9,699 nt of DNA from Ignavibacteriales bacterium (lineage in GTDB: Bacteria > Bacteroidota > Ignavibacteria > Ignavibacteriales > Ignavibacteriaceae): contig PLNZ01000230.1 of NCBI GenBank assembly GCA_003142915.1, forward strand, positions 1 through 9,699, written 5' to 3'. Positions 1-7,414 of the stretch are shown here, piece by piece. The notes below the pieces were generated by a model that saw only the letters and a program-made list of their open reading frames with translations, ran no database searches and was not told the origin of the DNA. Each line of letters starts with the position of its first letter. Position 1 is the stretch's first letter. The position numbers and the translations under genes are program-made.

Positions 1-20
1 TTTATCTTTGTTTAGTTTAA

Positions 21-437
21 ATGAAAAAGAAAATCTCCATATTGTCTTTAGTAATAGTTTTTTTCGTTTCCACAACGAGTCTACCGATTACTGTTCATCT
101 CTGCCGAATGACTCAAAAAGCGACAACCTCCAACTGCAGTATGATGGGACATTGCAAAATGAGCTGCAAAAATCAATCTGTTAAAGAAGCTCATTTACTA
201 CAAATAAATAATAACTGCTGCTCAACAAAGACAATTGATACTTCTGTAAAGGATGAATATTTATCACAAAAAAATGGTAATAGCGATAACATTCAATCGT
301 TAGTCTTCGTTTTAACAAACAACCCGTTTGAAAGTATTGAACAATTAAATTCAAATAAAAAATATTTTCAGGACTTTTCTCCCCCTCTGCTTACAAATAA
401 CACCTTGTATCTAAGTAATTCCGTGCTTCTTATCTAA
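21..437 (+). CDS. Small exported Cys/Met-rich protein, HYC_CC_PP-like
   Basis: A 138-residue protein with an N-terminal hydrophobic segment (about residues 5-23) that looks like a signal peptide or anchor. It then shows H26-x-C28, a Cys/Met-rich stretch (C39, M41, M42, H44, C45, M47, C49), a CC pair (C66-C67) and a PP pair (P121-P122) near the C terminus. This order (His-x-Cys, Cys-Cys, Pro-Pro) matches the HYC_CC_PP family of short Bacteroidota proteins, which I recall beside metal-efflux genes; its biochemical role is not established. The soft-metal ligands and its place directly upstream of a CusA-type pump suggest periplasmic copper binding or sensing, which is inference. No clear Shine-Dalgarno site is seen in the 20 bases before ATG 21, so a start upstream of the window cannot be excluded. 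The 105-base gap to cusA leaves open whether they share a transcript. Confidence 0.7.
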   Translation: MKKKISILSLVIVFFVSTTSLPITVHLCRMTQKATTSNCSMMGHCKMSCKNQSVKEAHLLQINNNCCSTKTIDTSVKDEYLSQKNGNSDNIQSLVFVLTNNPFESIEQLNSNKKYFQDFSPPLLTNNTLYLSNSVLLI

Positions 438-504
438 ATCTCTCACTTTCTGATTCCCTCCGGTTTAACCAGCCGGGCTATATATTTCATTTTAAAAAAT
501 TTTA

Positions 505-522
505 AGTCAAAAAACTTTGACT
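505..522. promoter_or_regulatory. Perfect 7-bp inverted repeat in the cusA leader
   Basis: AGTCAAA (505-511), a 4-base spacer AAAC, then TTTGACT (516-522) form a perfect palindrome. It ends 9 bases before the GGAG ribosome binding site of cusA. There is no T-tract directly after it, so it is a poor terminator. It could be an operator for a dimeric metal-responsive repressor or activator, or a short RNA hairpin affecting cusA translation. It does not match a metal-regulator box I can name. Confidence 0.4.
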
Positions 523-531
523 GATCAATTC

Positions 532-535
532 GGAG
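532..535 (+). promoter_or_regulatory. Ribosome binding site of cusA
   Basis: GGAG lies 7 bases upstream of ATG 543 and supports that start. The protein begins directly with the amphipathic/first transmembrane segment typical of RND pumps (MIERIIDWS...). Confidence 0.6.
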
Positions 536-542
536 TTTATAT

Positions 543-3500
543 ATGATCGAGAGAATTATCGATTGGAGCGCAAAAAACAGGTTTATTATAATCTTAGGCT
601 ACATAATTTTGGCAGGATTCGGCATCTACAGCCTTATCAATTTGCCTGTTGATGCGATTCCTGATTTGTCTGATAACCAGGTGATTATCTATACGGAGTG
701 GATGGGACGCTCACCTGAGATAATAGAACAGCAGGTAACTTACCCGCTTGTTTCTGCCCTGCAAGGACTTCCGCAAGTAAAGGCTGTCCGCGCAACATCC
801 ATGTTCGGAATGTCGTTTGTCTTTGTTATCTTTAACGATAATACAGACACTTATTTTGCACGCAACCGCATTTTAGAAAGATTAAGCACTATCCGTTCAC
901 AGCTTCCTGCCGGTGTAACTCCGACTTTAGGACCGGATGGAACCGGCGTTGGACATGTTTATTGGTACACAGTTGAAGGGAAAGATTACGACCTTGGCGC
1001 TTTAAGATCAATTCAGGATTGGTATGTCAGATATAAATTATCTTCAGTTGAAGGTGTTTCAGAAGTAGCAAGTATAGGAGGATATGTAAAGCAATACCAG
1101 GTAGATATAGACCCTGACCAGCTCCGTGCCTATGATGCAACTACTTCCGATGTAATAAATGCTATTCAAAGTAATAATAATGAAGTAGGCGGAAAGATAA
1201 TTGAAGCAAACGATGCTGAATATTTTGTTCGCGGGCAGGGATATATCAATTCTAAAAGTGATATTGAAAATTCAATTATTAAATCCGGTTCCAACGGAAC
1301 TCCCGTACTTTTAAAAGATGTTGCAAAAGTTCAAATTGGCGGGGATATACGCAGAGGCTCTCTTGACAAAGATGGAAAAGGTCAGGTAGTCGGAGGTATA
1401 ATAGTAATGCGCAGCGGTGAAAACGCTAAACAGGTAATAGATCGCGTAAAAGAAAGAATAAAAGAAATATCGCCGGGACTTCCGCCGGGTGTTGAAATAA
1501 AAGCCTCTTATGACCGCAGCACATTAATTGAGCAGTCCGTAAATACTCTTGAACATTCTTTAATTGAAGCTGCAATTGTTGTTTCACTGATGGTTGCAAT
1601 TTTCCTTCTACATTTTAGAAGCATTCTAAGAATTATAATTGAAATACCTGTATCGGTATTGCTCTCGTTTATTTTAATGCGCTTGTTCGGTATAACTTCA
1701 AATATAATGAGCTTGGGCGGAATAATCCTGGCAATAGGAGTTATAGTCGACGCCTCGATTGTTATGGTTGAGAATGCTTACCGTAATATTGCCCATGCTA
1801 TGGAAGAAAAAGGGAAACTTACTCCGGAAGATTACAAACGCATCTCTATTATATCTGCCAAGCAGGTAGGACGCGCAATTTTCTTTTCAGAACTTATAAT
1901 ATTGGTTTCATTCCTGCCTGTATTTTTATTAACCGGACAGGAAGGGAAACTTTTCCACCCGCTTGCTTACACAAAAACGTTTGTGGTGGCTTCATCGGCG
2001 ATAGTTTTAATCACATTAATACCTGTGCTGATGACTATGCTTATGCGCGGCAAATTCAGGCCTGAAAATGAAAACCCGGTTACTAAGCTTTTTATTAAAA
2101 TTTATGACCCGGTAATTCACTGGGTATTGAAGCATCGCAAAATAACTATTGCAATCAATATTATTGCCCTGCTTATAACAATCCCGATGATTATGCATAC
2201 GGGTTCGGAGTTTATGCCGCCGCTGGACGAAGGGTCAATTCTTTATATGCCTGTTACCATGCCCAATATTTCAATTACTGAAGCAAACAGGATACTCCAG
2301 GAACAGGATAAAATAATCAAAAGTGTTCCTGAAGTTGCTCATGTACTTGGCAAAGCAGGAAGGGCTGAAACAGCAACTGATAACGCCCCCTTAAGCATGG
2401 TTGAAACAATCATACTCCTTAAACCGAAAGATCAATGGAGACCGGGGATAACCAAAGCGGATATTGTGGCTGAATTAAACGATATGCTTCAAATACCCGG
2501 TGTCGTAAACGGATGGACACAACCGATTATAAATAGAATCAATATGCTTTCAACAGGAGTAAGAACCGACATAGGATTAAAAATTTTCGGCGATAATCTT
2601 GATTCACTTGAAGCTTATGCAATCCATGCCGGGCAACTACTCAAAACGGTTGACGGCACTGCCGATGTTGTTGCTGAAAGGGTACAAAATGGTTACTACC
2701 TTGATATTCAGCTTAAGAAAAACATTGCTGCCCGGTATGGATTAAACATCAGCGATTTGCAAAATATAATTGAGACTGCAATAGGCGGAGAAAACCTCGG
2801 TGTTGTTATTGACGGCAGAATGAGATTCCCAATCCGCATGCGATACGAACGTGATTACCGTAATAATATAGACGATATAAAAAATTTAATCATCCCTGTA
2901 TCAGCTTCATCCGGAAGTGTTACATCAGCCGGAATGAATTCAATGGCGCAGACTTCACCTAAAAGCAATTCAAGTTCAATGGAAGGTATGTCCGGTTCAA
3001 ATAGTTCTTCAATTCAAACGGCGTCGACAGGCTCCGCAGATTTCAGTCTTTTATCTACTGATAATAAAAGCACTGTTTCCTATCTTCCCCTTTCCGAACT
3101 GGCAGATATAAAAGTTGTAACCGGTCCACCTATGATAAGCAGCGAGAATGGAATGCTTCGTTCTATAGTATATATGAATACACGCGGCAGGGATATGGGA
3201 AATGTTATGTCAGATGCAAAAAAAATAATCGAAGAAAATTTAAACCTTCCTCCGGGATATTCCTATACCTGGAGCGGCCAGTATGAAAGCAAAGTACATG
3301 CACAGAGAACAATGGAAATTATAATGCCCGTTGTCTTCTTAATAATTTTTGTTCTCCTTTATTTCACTCTTCATGATTATAAAGAAGCCGGCGTTGTAAT
3401 GCTTTCAGTTCCGTTTGCGCTTATCGGCGGAATGTACACAATATTTTTCCTCAAATATAATTTTTCCGTAGCTGTGTGGGTTGGATTTATTGCACTATAC

Positions 3501-3899
3501 GGCGTAGCAGTGGAAACGGGTATTGTTATGGTCGTTTATTTACATGAAGCGCTTGATAAAAGATTAAAAGCACATTATGACGGCAAACGGGATAAAATTA
3601 CAAATAAAGATATATATGAATCCGCAATTGAAGGCTCGGTGCTAAGGCTTCGCCCAAAACTGATGACTGTATTAACCGCCATGATAGGGTTAGTTCCTGT
3701 AATGTGGGCAACCGGAACCGGTTCCGATATGATGAAGCCGCTTACAGCGCCTATGATTGGAGGATTATTAACTTCTGCCGTACACGTTCTTATAGTTACT
3801 CCAATTCTATTTGTTATTATGAAAGAGCGTGCACTTAAAAAAGGAAAACTTGAAATTTCAAAAATGGCTGGTTGGATGAAAGAGGGAGATAATGAATAA
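543..3899 (+). CDS. cusA: CusA-type Cu(I)/Ag(I) RND efflux transporter
   Basis: A complete 1118-residue inner-membrane proton-driven pump of the heavy-metal RND family, expected to act as a trimer. N-terminal hallmarks are NLPVDAIPDLS and the YTEWMGRSPEIIEQQVTYPL segment. The E. coli CusA three-methionine site (M573, M623, M672) aligns with M569 (YMPVT), M619 (PLSMVET) and M668 (RINMLSTG). Proton-relay residues D405, E939 and K984 align with D403 (VIVDAS), E991 (GVAVET) and K1039 (RLRPK). These assign Cu(I)/Ag(I) specificity rather than Zn/Co/Ni. It is about 70 residues longer than E. coli CusA (1047), largely from a Ser/Met-rich insertion at about 787-843 in the docking-domain region. Two methionine relay pairs appear replaced (see findings). 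The stop overlaps the next gene by 8 bases, indicating translational coupling with the outer-membrane channel. Confidence 0.95.
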   Translation: MIERIIDWSAKNRFIIILGYIILAGFGIYSLINLPVDAIPDLSDNQVIIYTEWMGRSPEIIEQQVTYPLVSALQGLPQVKAVRATSMFGMSFVFVIFNDNTDTYFARNRILERLSTIRSQLPAGVTPTLGPDGTGVGHVYWYTVEGKDYDLGALRSIQDWYVRYKLSSVEGVSEVASIGGYVKQYQVDIDPDQLRAYDATTSDVINAIQSNNNEVGGKIIEANDAEYFVRGQGYINSKSDIENSIIKSGSNGTPVLLKDVAKVQIGGDIRRGSLDKDGKGQVVGGIIVMRSGENAKQVIDRVKERIKEISPGLPPGVEIKASYDRSTLIEQSVNTLEHSLIEAAIVVSLMVAIFLLHFRSILRIIIEIPVSVLLSFILMRLFGITSNIMSLGGIILAIGVIVDASIVMVENAYRNIAHAMEEKGKLTPEDYKRISIISAKQVGRAIFFSELIILVSFLPVFLLTGQEGKLFHPLAYTKTFVVASSAIVLITLIPVLMTMLMRGKFRPENENPVTKLFIKIYDPVIHWVLKHRKITIAINIIALLITIPMIMHTGSEFMPPLDEGSILYMPVTMPNISITEANRILQEQDKIIKSVPEVAHVLGKAGRAETATDNAPLSMVETIILLKPKDQWRPGITKADIVAELNDMLQIPGVVNGWTQPIINRINMLSTGVRTDIGLKIFGDNLDSLEAYAIHAGQLLKTVDGTADVVAERVQNGYYLDIQLKKNIAARYGLNISDLQNIIETAIGGENLGVVIDGRMRFPIRMRYERDYRNNIDDIKNLIIPVSASSGSVTSAGMNSMAQTSPKSNSSSMEGMSGSNSSSIQTASTGSADFSLLSTDNKSTVSYLPLSELADIKVVTGPPMISSENGMLRSIVYMNTRGRDMGNVMSDAKKIIEENLNLPPGYSYTWSGQYESKVHAQRTMEIIMPVVFLIIFVLLYFTLHDYKEAGVVMLSVPFALIGGMYTIFFLKYNFSVAVWVGFIALYGVAVETGIVMVVYLHEALDKRLKAHYDGKRDKITNKDIYESAIEGSVLRLRPKLMTVLTAMIGLVPVMWATGTGSDMMKPLTAPMIGGLLTSAVHVLIVTPILFVIMKERALKKGKLEISKMAGWMKEGDNE

Positions 3900-5244
3900 T
3901 TTAATAATCACACGGGAATTTATGAACAGAATACAAAATATGTTATCAGATACTTCACGGGCTGCCTTTTGGATTGTAATGATCTTAATTTTTGGGTTTG
4001 TCCCGAATATCTGCGCCCAACCGGTCGATTCATTGGTCACTGAAGCAATCCAAAACAATCCTAAATTAAAATCACTTAAATATAACCTGCAGTCTGCGGA
4101 TTACAGATCGGAATCGGTGAGCACGCTTCCGCCGCCAACTCTCGGTATTGAGTTTAATCAGATTCCGGCAGGTAAATATAATCTATGGGACGATGCTCTT
4201 TCAAATTCACTTTCACTTTCGCAAATGTTTATGATCGGCGGGAAACTTAGCGCTATGTCCGATGTTGAAAAGAAAAGTGCGCTAATCTCCGGCGATGATT
4301 ACCAGGCATATAAAATAAACCTGACGGCACAAGTTAAGATGGAATATTATTCGTTATGGCTGTTTGATAAAAAAATCGATCTGCAGAAGAATGATATTAA
4401 GCTGCTTAATGATTTAATTAACTCAGTTATCATATTGTACCAGGTGAATAAGATAAACCAGGCTGATCTTCTCACTCTAAAAAGTGAAGTTGCTTCAAAT
4501 GAAACGCAGCTTTTAATTCTTCAAAATCAGAAAGAAGCTGAAACCTATAAGTTGAATAAGCTTCTCGGAAGAGAATTGGATTCGAAAGATATTTATATTG
4601 AAAAAGAAATCCGTATTGATTCTCTGAACACATCAATGGGTGAGCTTCAGTCAAGGCTTGAAGAAGTGAATCCTTCTTTGAAAAAAATGGATAATATGAT
4701 TGAAATGAATCTTGCTATGAAAAATGCAAATGATAAAGAACTTATTCCCGATTTAATGGTACAGGGTATGATAATGCGTATGCCGCAGGGAATGATATTA
4801 ACGGCAAAATCAGATCTTTCAATGCTTATGCCGCAAACAGAGTATATGTACTCATTGATGGCTTCGATTACACTGCCGTTTGCTCCCTGGTCGGTAAATA
4901 AATTCAAAGCTAAGGATGAGGAAATTTTATCCGGCATTAAAGGAATCGAATATGAAAAAGATGATATGAATAGAGAAATGATTTCCGGTTTGAAAAATGC
5001 CCTGGTAAAGTATAAGACTTCATCCGATTTAATTAAGCTTAACTCTACTTATGTTATTCCATTATATAAACAAGCAGTTGAAGCTCAAATTTCTGCATAT
5101 CAAAACAACAGGACAAATATTAATTCAGTAATAGACGCAAGCAGGATGCTCTTAATGCAGGAAATGAATTACTATATGGCACAGGCAGATCATCAGATGT
5201 CGCTTGCAGAGATTGAAATGATGATTGGTACGGAATTAAAATAA
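3892..5244 (+). CDS. cusC: CusC-type TolC-family outer-membrane channel
   Basis: A TolC-family outer membrane factor (450 residues from this start) that should form the trimeric exit duct of the pump. A hydrophobic signal segment (about residues 23-41) ends with a probable signal-peptidase I site after ...NICA, followed by the periplasmic helical repeat (DSLVTEAIQNNPKLKSL, typical of TolC proteins). The second TolC repeat follows from about residue 250. A striking segment, residues 266-323, contains 13 methionines. The Cys near the cleavage site (PNIC) is not a good lipobox, so the protein is probably not lipidated, unlike E. coli CusC. The start at 3892 overlaps the cusA stop and has AGGGAG 3 bases upstream, slightly close. 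ATG 3922 (residue 11), behind CGGGAA, is an alternative giving a more usual signal peptide length. CusB follows after a short gap. Confidence 0.9.
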   Translation: MNNLIITREFMNRIQNMLSDTSRAAFWIVMILIFGFVPNICAQPVDSLVTEAIQNNPKLKSLKYNLQSADYRSESVSTLPPPTLGIEFNQIPAGKYNLWDDALSNSLSLSQMFMIGGKLSAMSDVEKKSALISGDDYQAYKINLTAQVKMEYYSLWLFDKKIDLQKNDIKLLNDLINSVIILYQVNKINQADLLTLKSEVASNETQLLILQNQKEAETYKLNKLLGRELDSKDIYIEKEIRIDSLNTSMGELQSRLEEVNPSLKKMDNMIEMNLAMKNANDKELIPDLMVQGMIMRMPQGMILTAKSDLSMLMPQTEYMYSLMASITLPFAPWSVNKFKAKDEEILSGIKGIEYEKDDMNREMISGLKNALVKYKTSSDLIKLNSTYVIPLYKQAVEAQISAYQNNRTNINSVIDASRMLLMQEMNYYMAQADHQMSLAEIEMMIGTELK

Positions 5245-5276
5245 CAAATAATTTAAAATATGTATAAGAATTTTTT

Positions 5277-5283
5277 AAAAGGA
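5277..5283 (+). promoter_or_regulatory. Ribosome binding site deciding the cusB start
   Basis: AAAAGGA lies 6 bases before ATG 5290. The in-frame ATG at 5260 has no comparable site, and only the downstream start gives a compact lipoprotein signal. This places the cusB start at 5290. Confidence 0.65.
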
Positions 5284-5289
5284 ACTAAA

Positions 5290-6552
5290 ATGAAATATCT
5301 AAGTTTAAGTTTAATTTTTCTGGCTTTGTTTTTGTTTGCCTGCTCAAACAGACAGGAAAATAAAGCCCCATCAGCGCAAAACAGCCAGGCAAAAGAAGTA
5401 TATACCTGCACTATGCACCCGCAGGTAATTTCCGATCATCCGGGAGTGTGCCCAATCTGCGGTATGGAATTGGTCAAGAAAAGTACTGTTGCTCCCAAAG
5501 AAGACGGTAATAATATGGCAGGGATGCTATCAATAAGCAATGCACAGGCGGTGTTAGCAAATGTTTCAATCGTAAAAGTTAAAAAAGAAATTCTGAAAAA
5601 ACAGCTTACTGCATATAGTTATATAGATTTTTCAGAAGAAAATAAGAAAATGATTACCGCCCGTTTTAACGGCAGGATTGAAAAATTATTTGTGAATAAA
5701 ACGGGAGACTACATTCGTAAGGGTGAAAAGCTTTTTGAGATATACAGCCCGGATCTTGTACAGGCACAAAATGAATATCTTATTGCTCTTAATAATTCAG
5801 AGCAAATCGGGAATAATACTGTATTGTTAAAATCCGCCAGAAAAAAGCTTGAACTATTCGGAGTAACCGATTCACAGATTAAGAACCTTGAAGCGACACA
5901 CGAAGTGAATTTAACTTTAACTTACTACTCTCCTTTCAGCGGTACGGTTATAGATAAAAAAGTTGAAGAAGGAATATATGTAAATGAAGGCTCCGAAATT
6001 TATAACATAGCTGATCTTTCAACTGTATGGAATACAGTTGATGTATTTGAAAAGGATTTAAGCGCAGTAAAAATTGGAAGTACAGTTTCACTTAAACTTC
6101 AGGCTTATCCCGGTGAAAACTTTGAAGGCAAAGTCACTTTCATTTATCCTGTTGTAAATTCACAAACGAGAACAATAAAAGTCAGAACTGTATTTGCAAA
6201 TTCTTCAGGCAAACTAAAACCTCAAATGTTCGGGCAGACATTTTTTGAAAACAATATCGGCATCGGCCTTGTAGTACCGGAAGATGCCGTTCTCTATACA
6301 GGTAAAAGTACTATTGTCTGGATAAAAACATCCGATGGAATGTATGAACCCCGCGAAGTAACAGTGGGAATAAAATTTAATAATGAATACCAAATCTTAT
6401 CCGGCTTAAAAGAAGGCGAAGAAGTCGCCGCCACAGGCGGATTCCTTCTTGATTCGGAAAGCCGGTTAAAAGGTACGAATAATACTAACCCGGCTGATAA
6501 ATCTAATAAAGGACAGGATAATTCAGGCGGTATGCCCGGAATGAAAATGTAA
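5290..6552 (+). CDS. cusB: CusB-type periplasmic adaptor lipoprotein with heavy-metal-binding domain
   Basis: Membrane fusion protein (420 residues) linking CusA to the outer-membrane channel. A lipoprotein signal ends in LFAC with C18 as the lipidated Cys. Next is a heavy-metal-binding domain with C40-x-M42-H43-P44 and C54-x-x-C57-G58-M59 (YTCTMHPQ... CPICGME). The adaptor core follows: first lipoyl half from about residue 122 (ITARFNGRIEKLF), a helical hairpin at about 155-205, second lipoyl half (YSPFSGTVIDKKVEEG), a beta-barrel domain (ADLSTVWNTVDVFEKDL; IYPVVNSQTRTIKVR) and a membrane-proximal domain. The C-terminal tail GGMPGMKM is methionine-rich and could bind Cu(I). In E. coli CusB the N-terminal metal ligands are methionines; here a Cys/Met/His domain occupies that end. 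An upstream in-frame ATG at 5260 would add 10 residues, but the ribosome binding site and lipobox favour 5290. Confidence 0.93.
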   Translation: MKYLSLSLIFLALFLFACSNRQENKAPSAQNSQAKEVYTCTMHPQVISDHPGVCPICGMELVKKSTVAPKEDGNNMAGMLSISNAQAVLANVSIVKVKKEILKKQLTAYSYIDFSEENKKMITARFNGRIEKLFVNKTGDYIRKGEKLFEIYSPDLVQAQNEYLIALNNSEQIGNNTVLLKSARKKLELFGVTDSQIKNLEATHEVNLTLTYYSPFSGTVIDKKVEEGIYVNEGSEIYNIADLSTVWNTVDVFEKDLSAVKIGSTVSLKLQAYPGENFEGKVTFIYPVVNSQTRTIKVRTVFANSSGKLKPQMFGQTFFENNIGIGLVVPEDAVLYTGKSTIVWIKTSDGMYEPREVTVGIKFNNEYQILSGLKEGEEVAATGGFLLDSESRLKGTNNTNPADKSNKGQDNSGGMPGMKM

Positions 6553-6578
6553 TTAAACAATTAAATAAAAGGAAAGCT

Positions 6579-6929
6579 ATGAAAACAAAAATGCTTCTCA
6601 ATTACTGTTTTCAATTTTCAGTAGTTTTAATAATCGCTTCATTTATCGGACTGACAGGGTGCTCAAAAGAAAACAGTACAAAAGCCCCGGAGAATCAAAC
6701 TCAACAAGCAGAAAAGAAGGATGCCGGCGACTTATCTATTGTAAGGGATAAAAATGTCAACGTTGATTCATTAGATCAGGATAAAGACGGCTATCTTTAT
6801 CAATGCGGAATGGATTATGATGTTATTTCCGATAAGCCGGGTACATGCCTTAAATGCGGTATGCAATTGAAAAAAGTATCCGTTGCCGATGCTAAAAAAA
6901 ATTTAGATGCTTATAGTAATAATGAATAA
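6579..6929 (+). CDS. Small lipoprotein with EF-hand-like loop and heavy-metal-binding domain
   Basis: A 116-residue lipoprotein: an unusually long N-region is followed by the lipobox L25-T26-G27-C28. After a polar linker comes an EF-hand-like half-loop D66-x-D68-x-D70-G71, running directly into a heavy-metal-binding domain C76-G-M78 ... C90-L-K-C93-G-M95. The domain has the same spacing as the one at the N terminus of the CusB adaptor just upstream. The third ligand position (HP in CusB) is DY here. Start ATG 6579 has AAAAGGA 5 bases upstream; the gap to cusB is 26 bases, so they are probably co-transcribed. A role as periplasmic copper chaperone or buffer, perhaps replacing CusF, is inference. 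The function of free-standing proteins of this type is not known to me. Confidence 0.75.
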   Translation: MKTKMLLNYCFQFSVVLIIASFIGLTGCSKENSTKAPENQTQQAEKKDAGDLSIVRDKNVNVDSLDQDKDGYLYQCGMDYDVISDKPGTCLKCGMQLKKVSVADAKKNLDAYSNNE

Positions 6930-6955
6930 CAAAATAATCACATTAACTAAACAAA

Positions 6956-6961
6956 AAGGAG
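6956..6961 (+). promoter_or_regulatory. Ribosome binding site deciding the next start
   Basis: AAGGAG lies 8 bases before ATG 6970. An earlier in-frame ATG at 6907 overlaps the preceding gene, has no such site and would place a polar extension before the signal peptide. This selects 6970. Confidence 0.75.
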
Positions 6962-6969
6962 TAAGAACA

Positions 6970-7371
6970 ATGAGGTCTAATTTGATTAAAACTGTAATTT
7001 TAATATTTTTCTTTTTGGGTATAACTTTAACTTCTGTTTATGCAGGCAGTTTAACACCAAAAGACAGTACAAACCACAAAAATCAGGAAAATGCAAATGT
7101 AGGAAAATGCAAAGAATCTACTAGTTGTAAAGACATGGACAAAACAATGAAAATGGATTCTAAAAAAGTAAATAAGGAAAACGTTAATAAAGTTATTAAC
7201 TTAAAAGCTATTGATAAGAACAAGGATGGTAAAGTTTATCAATGCCCGATGGATTTTGATGTCTTATCAGATAAACCGGGTAAAGATCCTAAATGCGGAA
7301 TGGAGCTTAAAGAAGTTACTCTTGCACAGGCTAAGAAAAACTTAACGGATCACGGCTTCCAGGTTAAATAA
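6970..7371 (+). CDS. Exported heavy-metal-binding-domain protein, paralogue of the preceding lipoprotein
   Basis: A 133-residue exported protein with signal peptide cleaved probably after VYA (residue 25), so soluble in the periplasm rather than lipidated. Residues 47-62 form a Cys/Met cluster (C47, C53, M56, M60, M62). An EF-hand-like half-loop D82-x-N84-x-D86-G87 then joins a heavy-metal-binding domain: C92-P-M94 ... C109-G-M111. Over the 47 residues starting at the EF-like loop, about 29 are identical to the preceding lipoprotein, so the two arose by tandem duplication. One cysteine of the CxxCGM motif is replaced by Asp (D106), leaving two Cys and two Met in the core; metal preference may differ. 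Candidate soluble copper carrier for the pump (inference). A strong hairpin follows the stop. Confidence 0.72.
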   Translation: MRSNLIKTVILIFFFLGITLTSVYAGSLTPKDSTNHKNQENANVGKCKESTSCKDMDKTMKMDSKKVNKENVNKVINLKAIDKNKDGKVYQCPMDFDVLSDKPGKDPKCGMELKEVTLAQAKKNLTDHGFQVK

Positions 7372-7385
7372 TAATTATCTTTAGT

Positions 7386-7414
7386 ATAACCTGCAATTTA
7401 TTATTGCAGGTTAT
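7386..7414 (+). terminator. 12-bp perfect hairpin after the efflux genes
   Basis: ATAACCTGCAAT (7386-7397), loop TTATT, ATTGCAGGTTAT (7403-7414) form a perfect 12-bp stem. It begins 15 bases after the stop of the second small metal-binding protein. The downstream T-tract is weak (GTATTGATT), so it may be an imperfect intrinsic terminator or a 3'-end stabiliser that separates efflux-gene mRNA from the cytochrome gene. Confidence 0.6.

Noticed and set aside
459..477. TCCGG...CCGGG hairpin after the first gene as terminator
   Set aside because: Only a 5-bp stem with a 9-base loop and no T-tract; too weak to call.
2016..2198. Minus-strand frames opposite cusA, cusC, cusB and the DUF4337 gene
   Set aside because: They lie wholly or mostly opposite well-recognised genes, have no domain signs and no ribosome binding sites.
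3892..4020. Lipoprotein signal for the CusC channel
   Set aside because: The residues before the Cys (P-N-I) do not form a lipobox; a signal-peptidase I site after NICA fits better.
5260..5289. Upstream ATG for cusB
   Set aside because: It lacks a ribosome binding site; ATG 5290 has AAAAGGA and gives a compact lipoprotein signal with Cys18.
6907..6969. Upstream start for the second small metal-binding protein
   Set aside because: It overlaps the preceding gene and puts 21 polar residues before the signal peptide; AAGGAG precedes ATG 6970.
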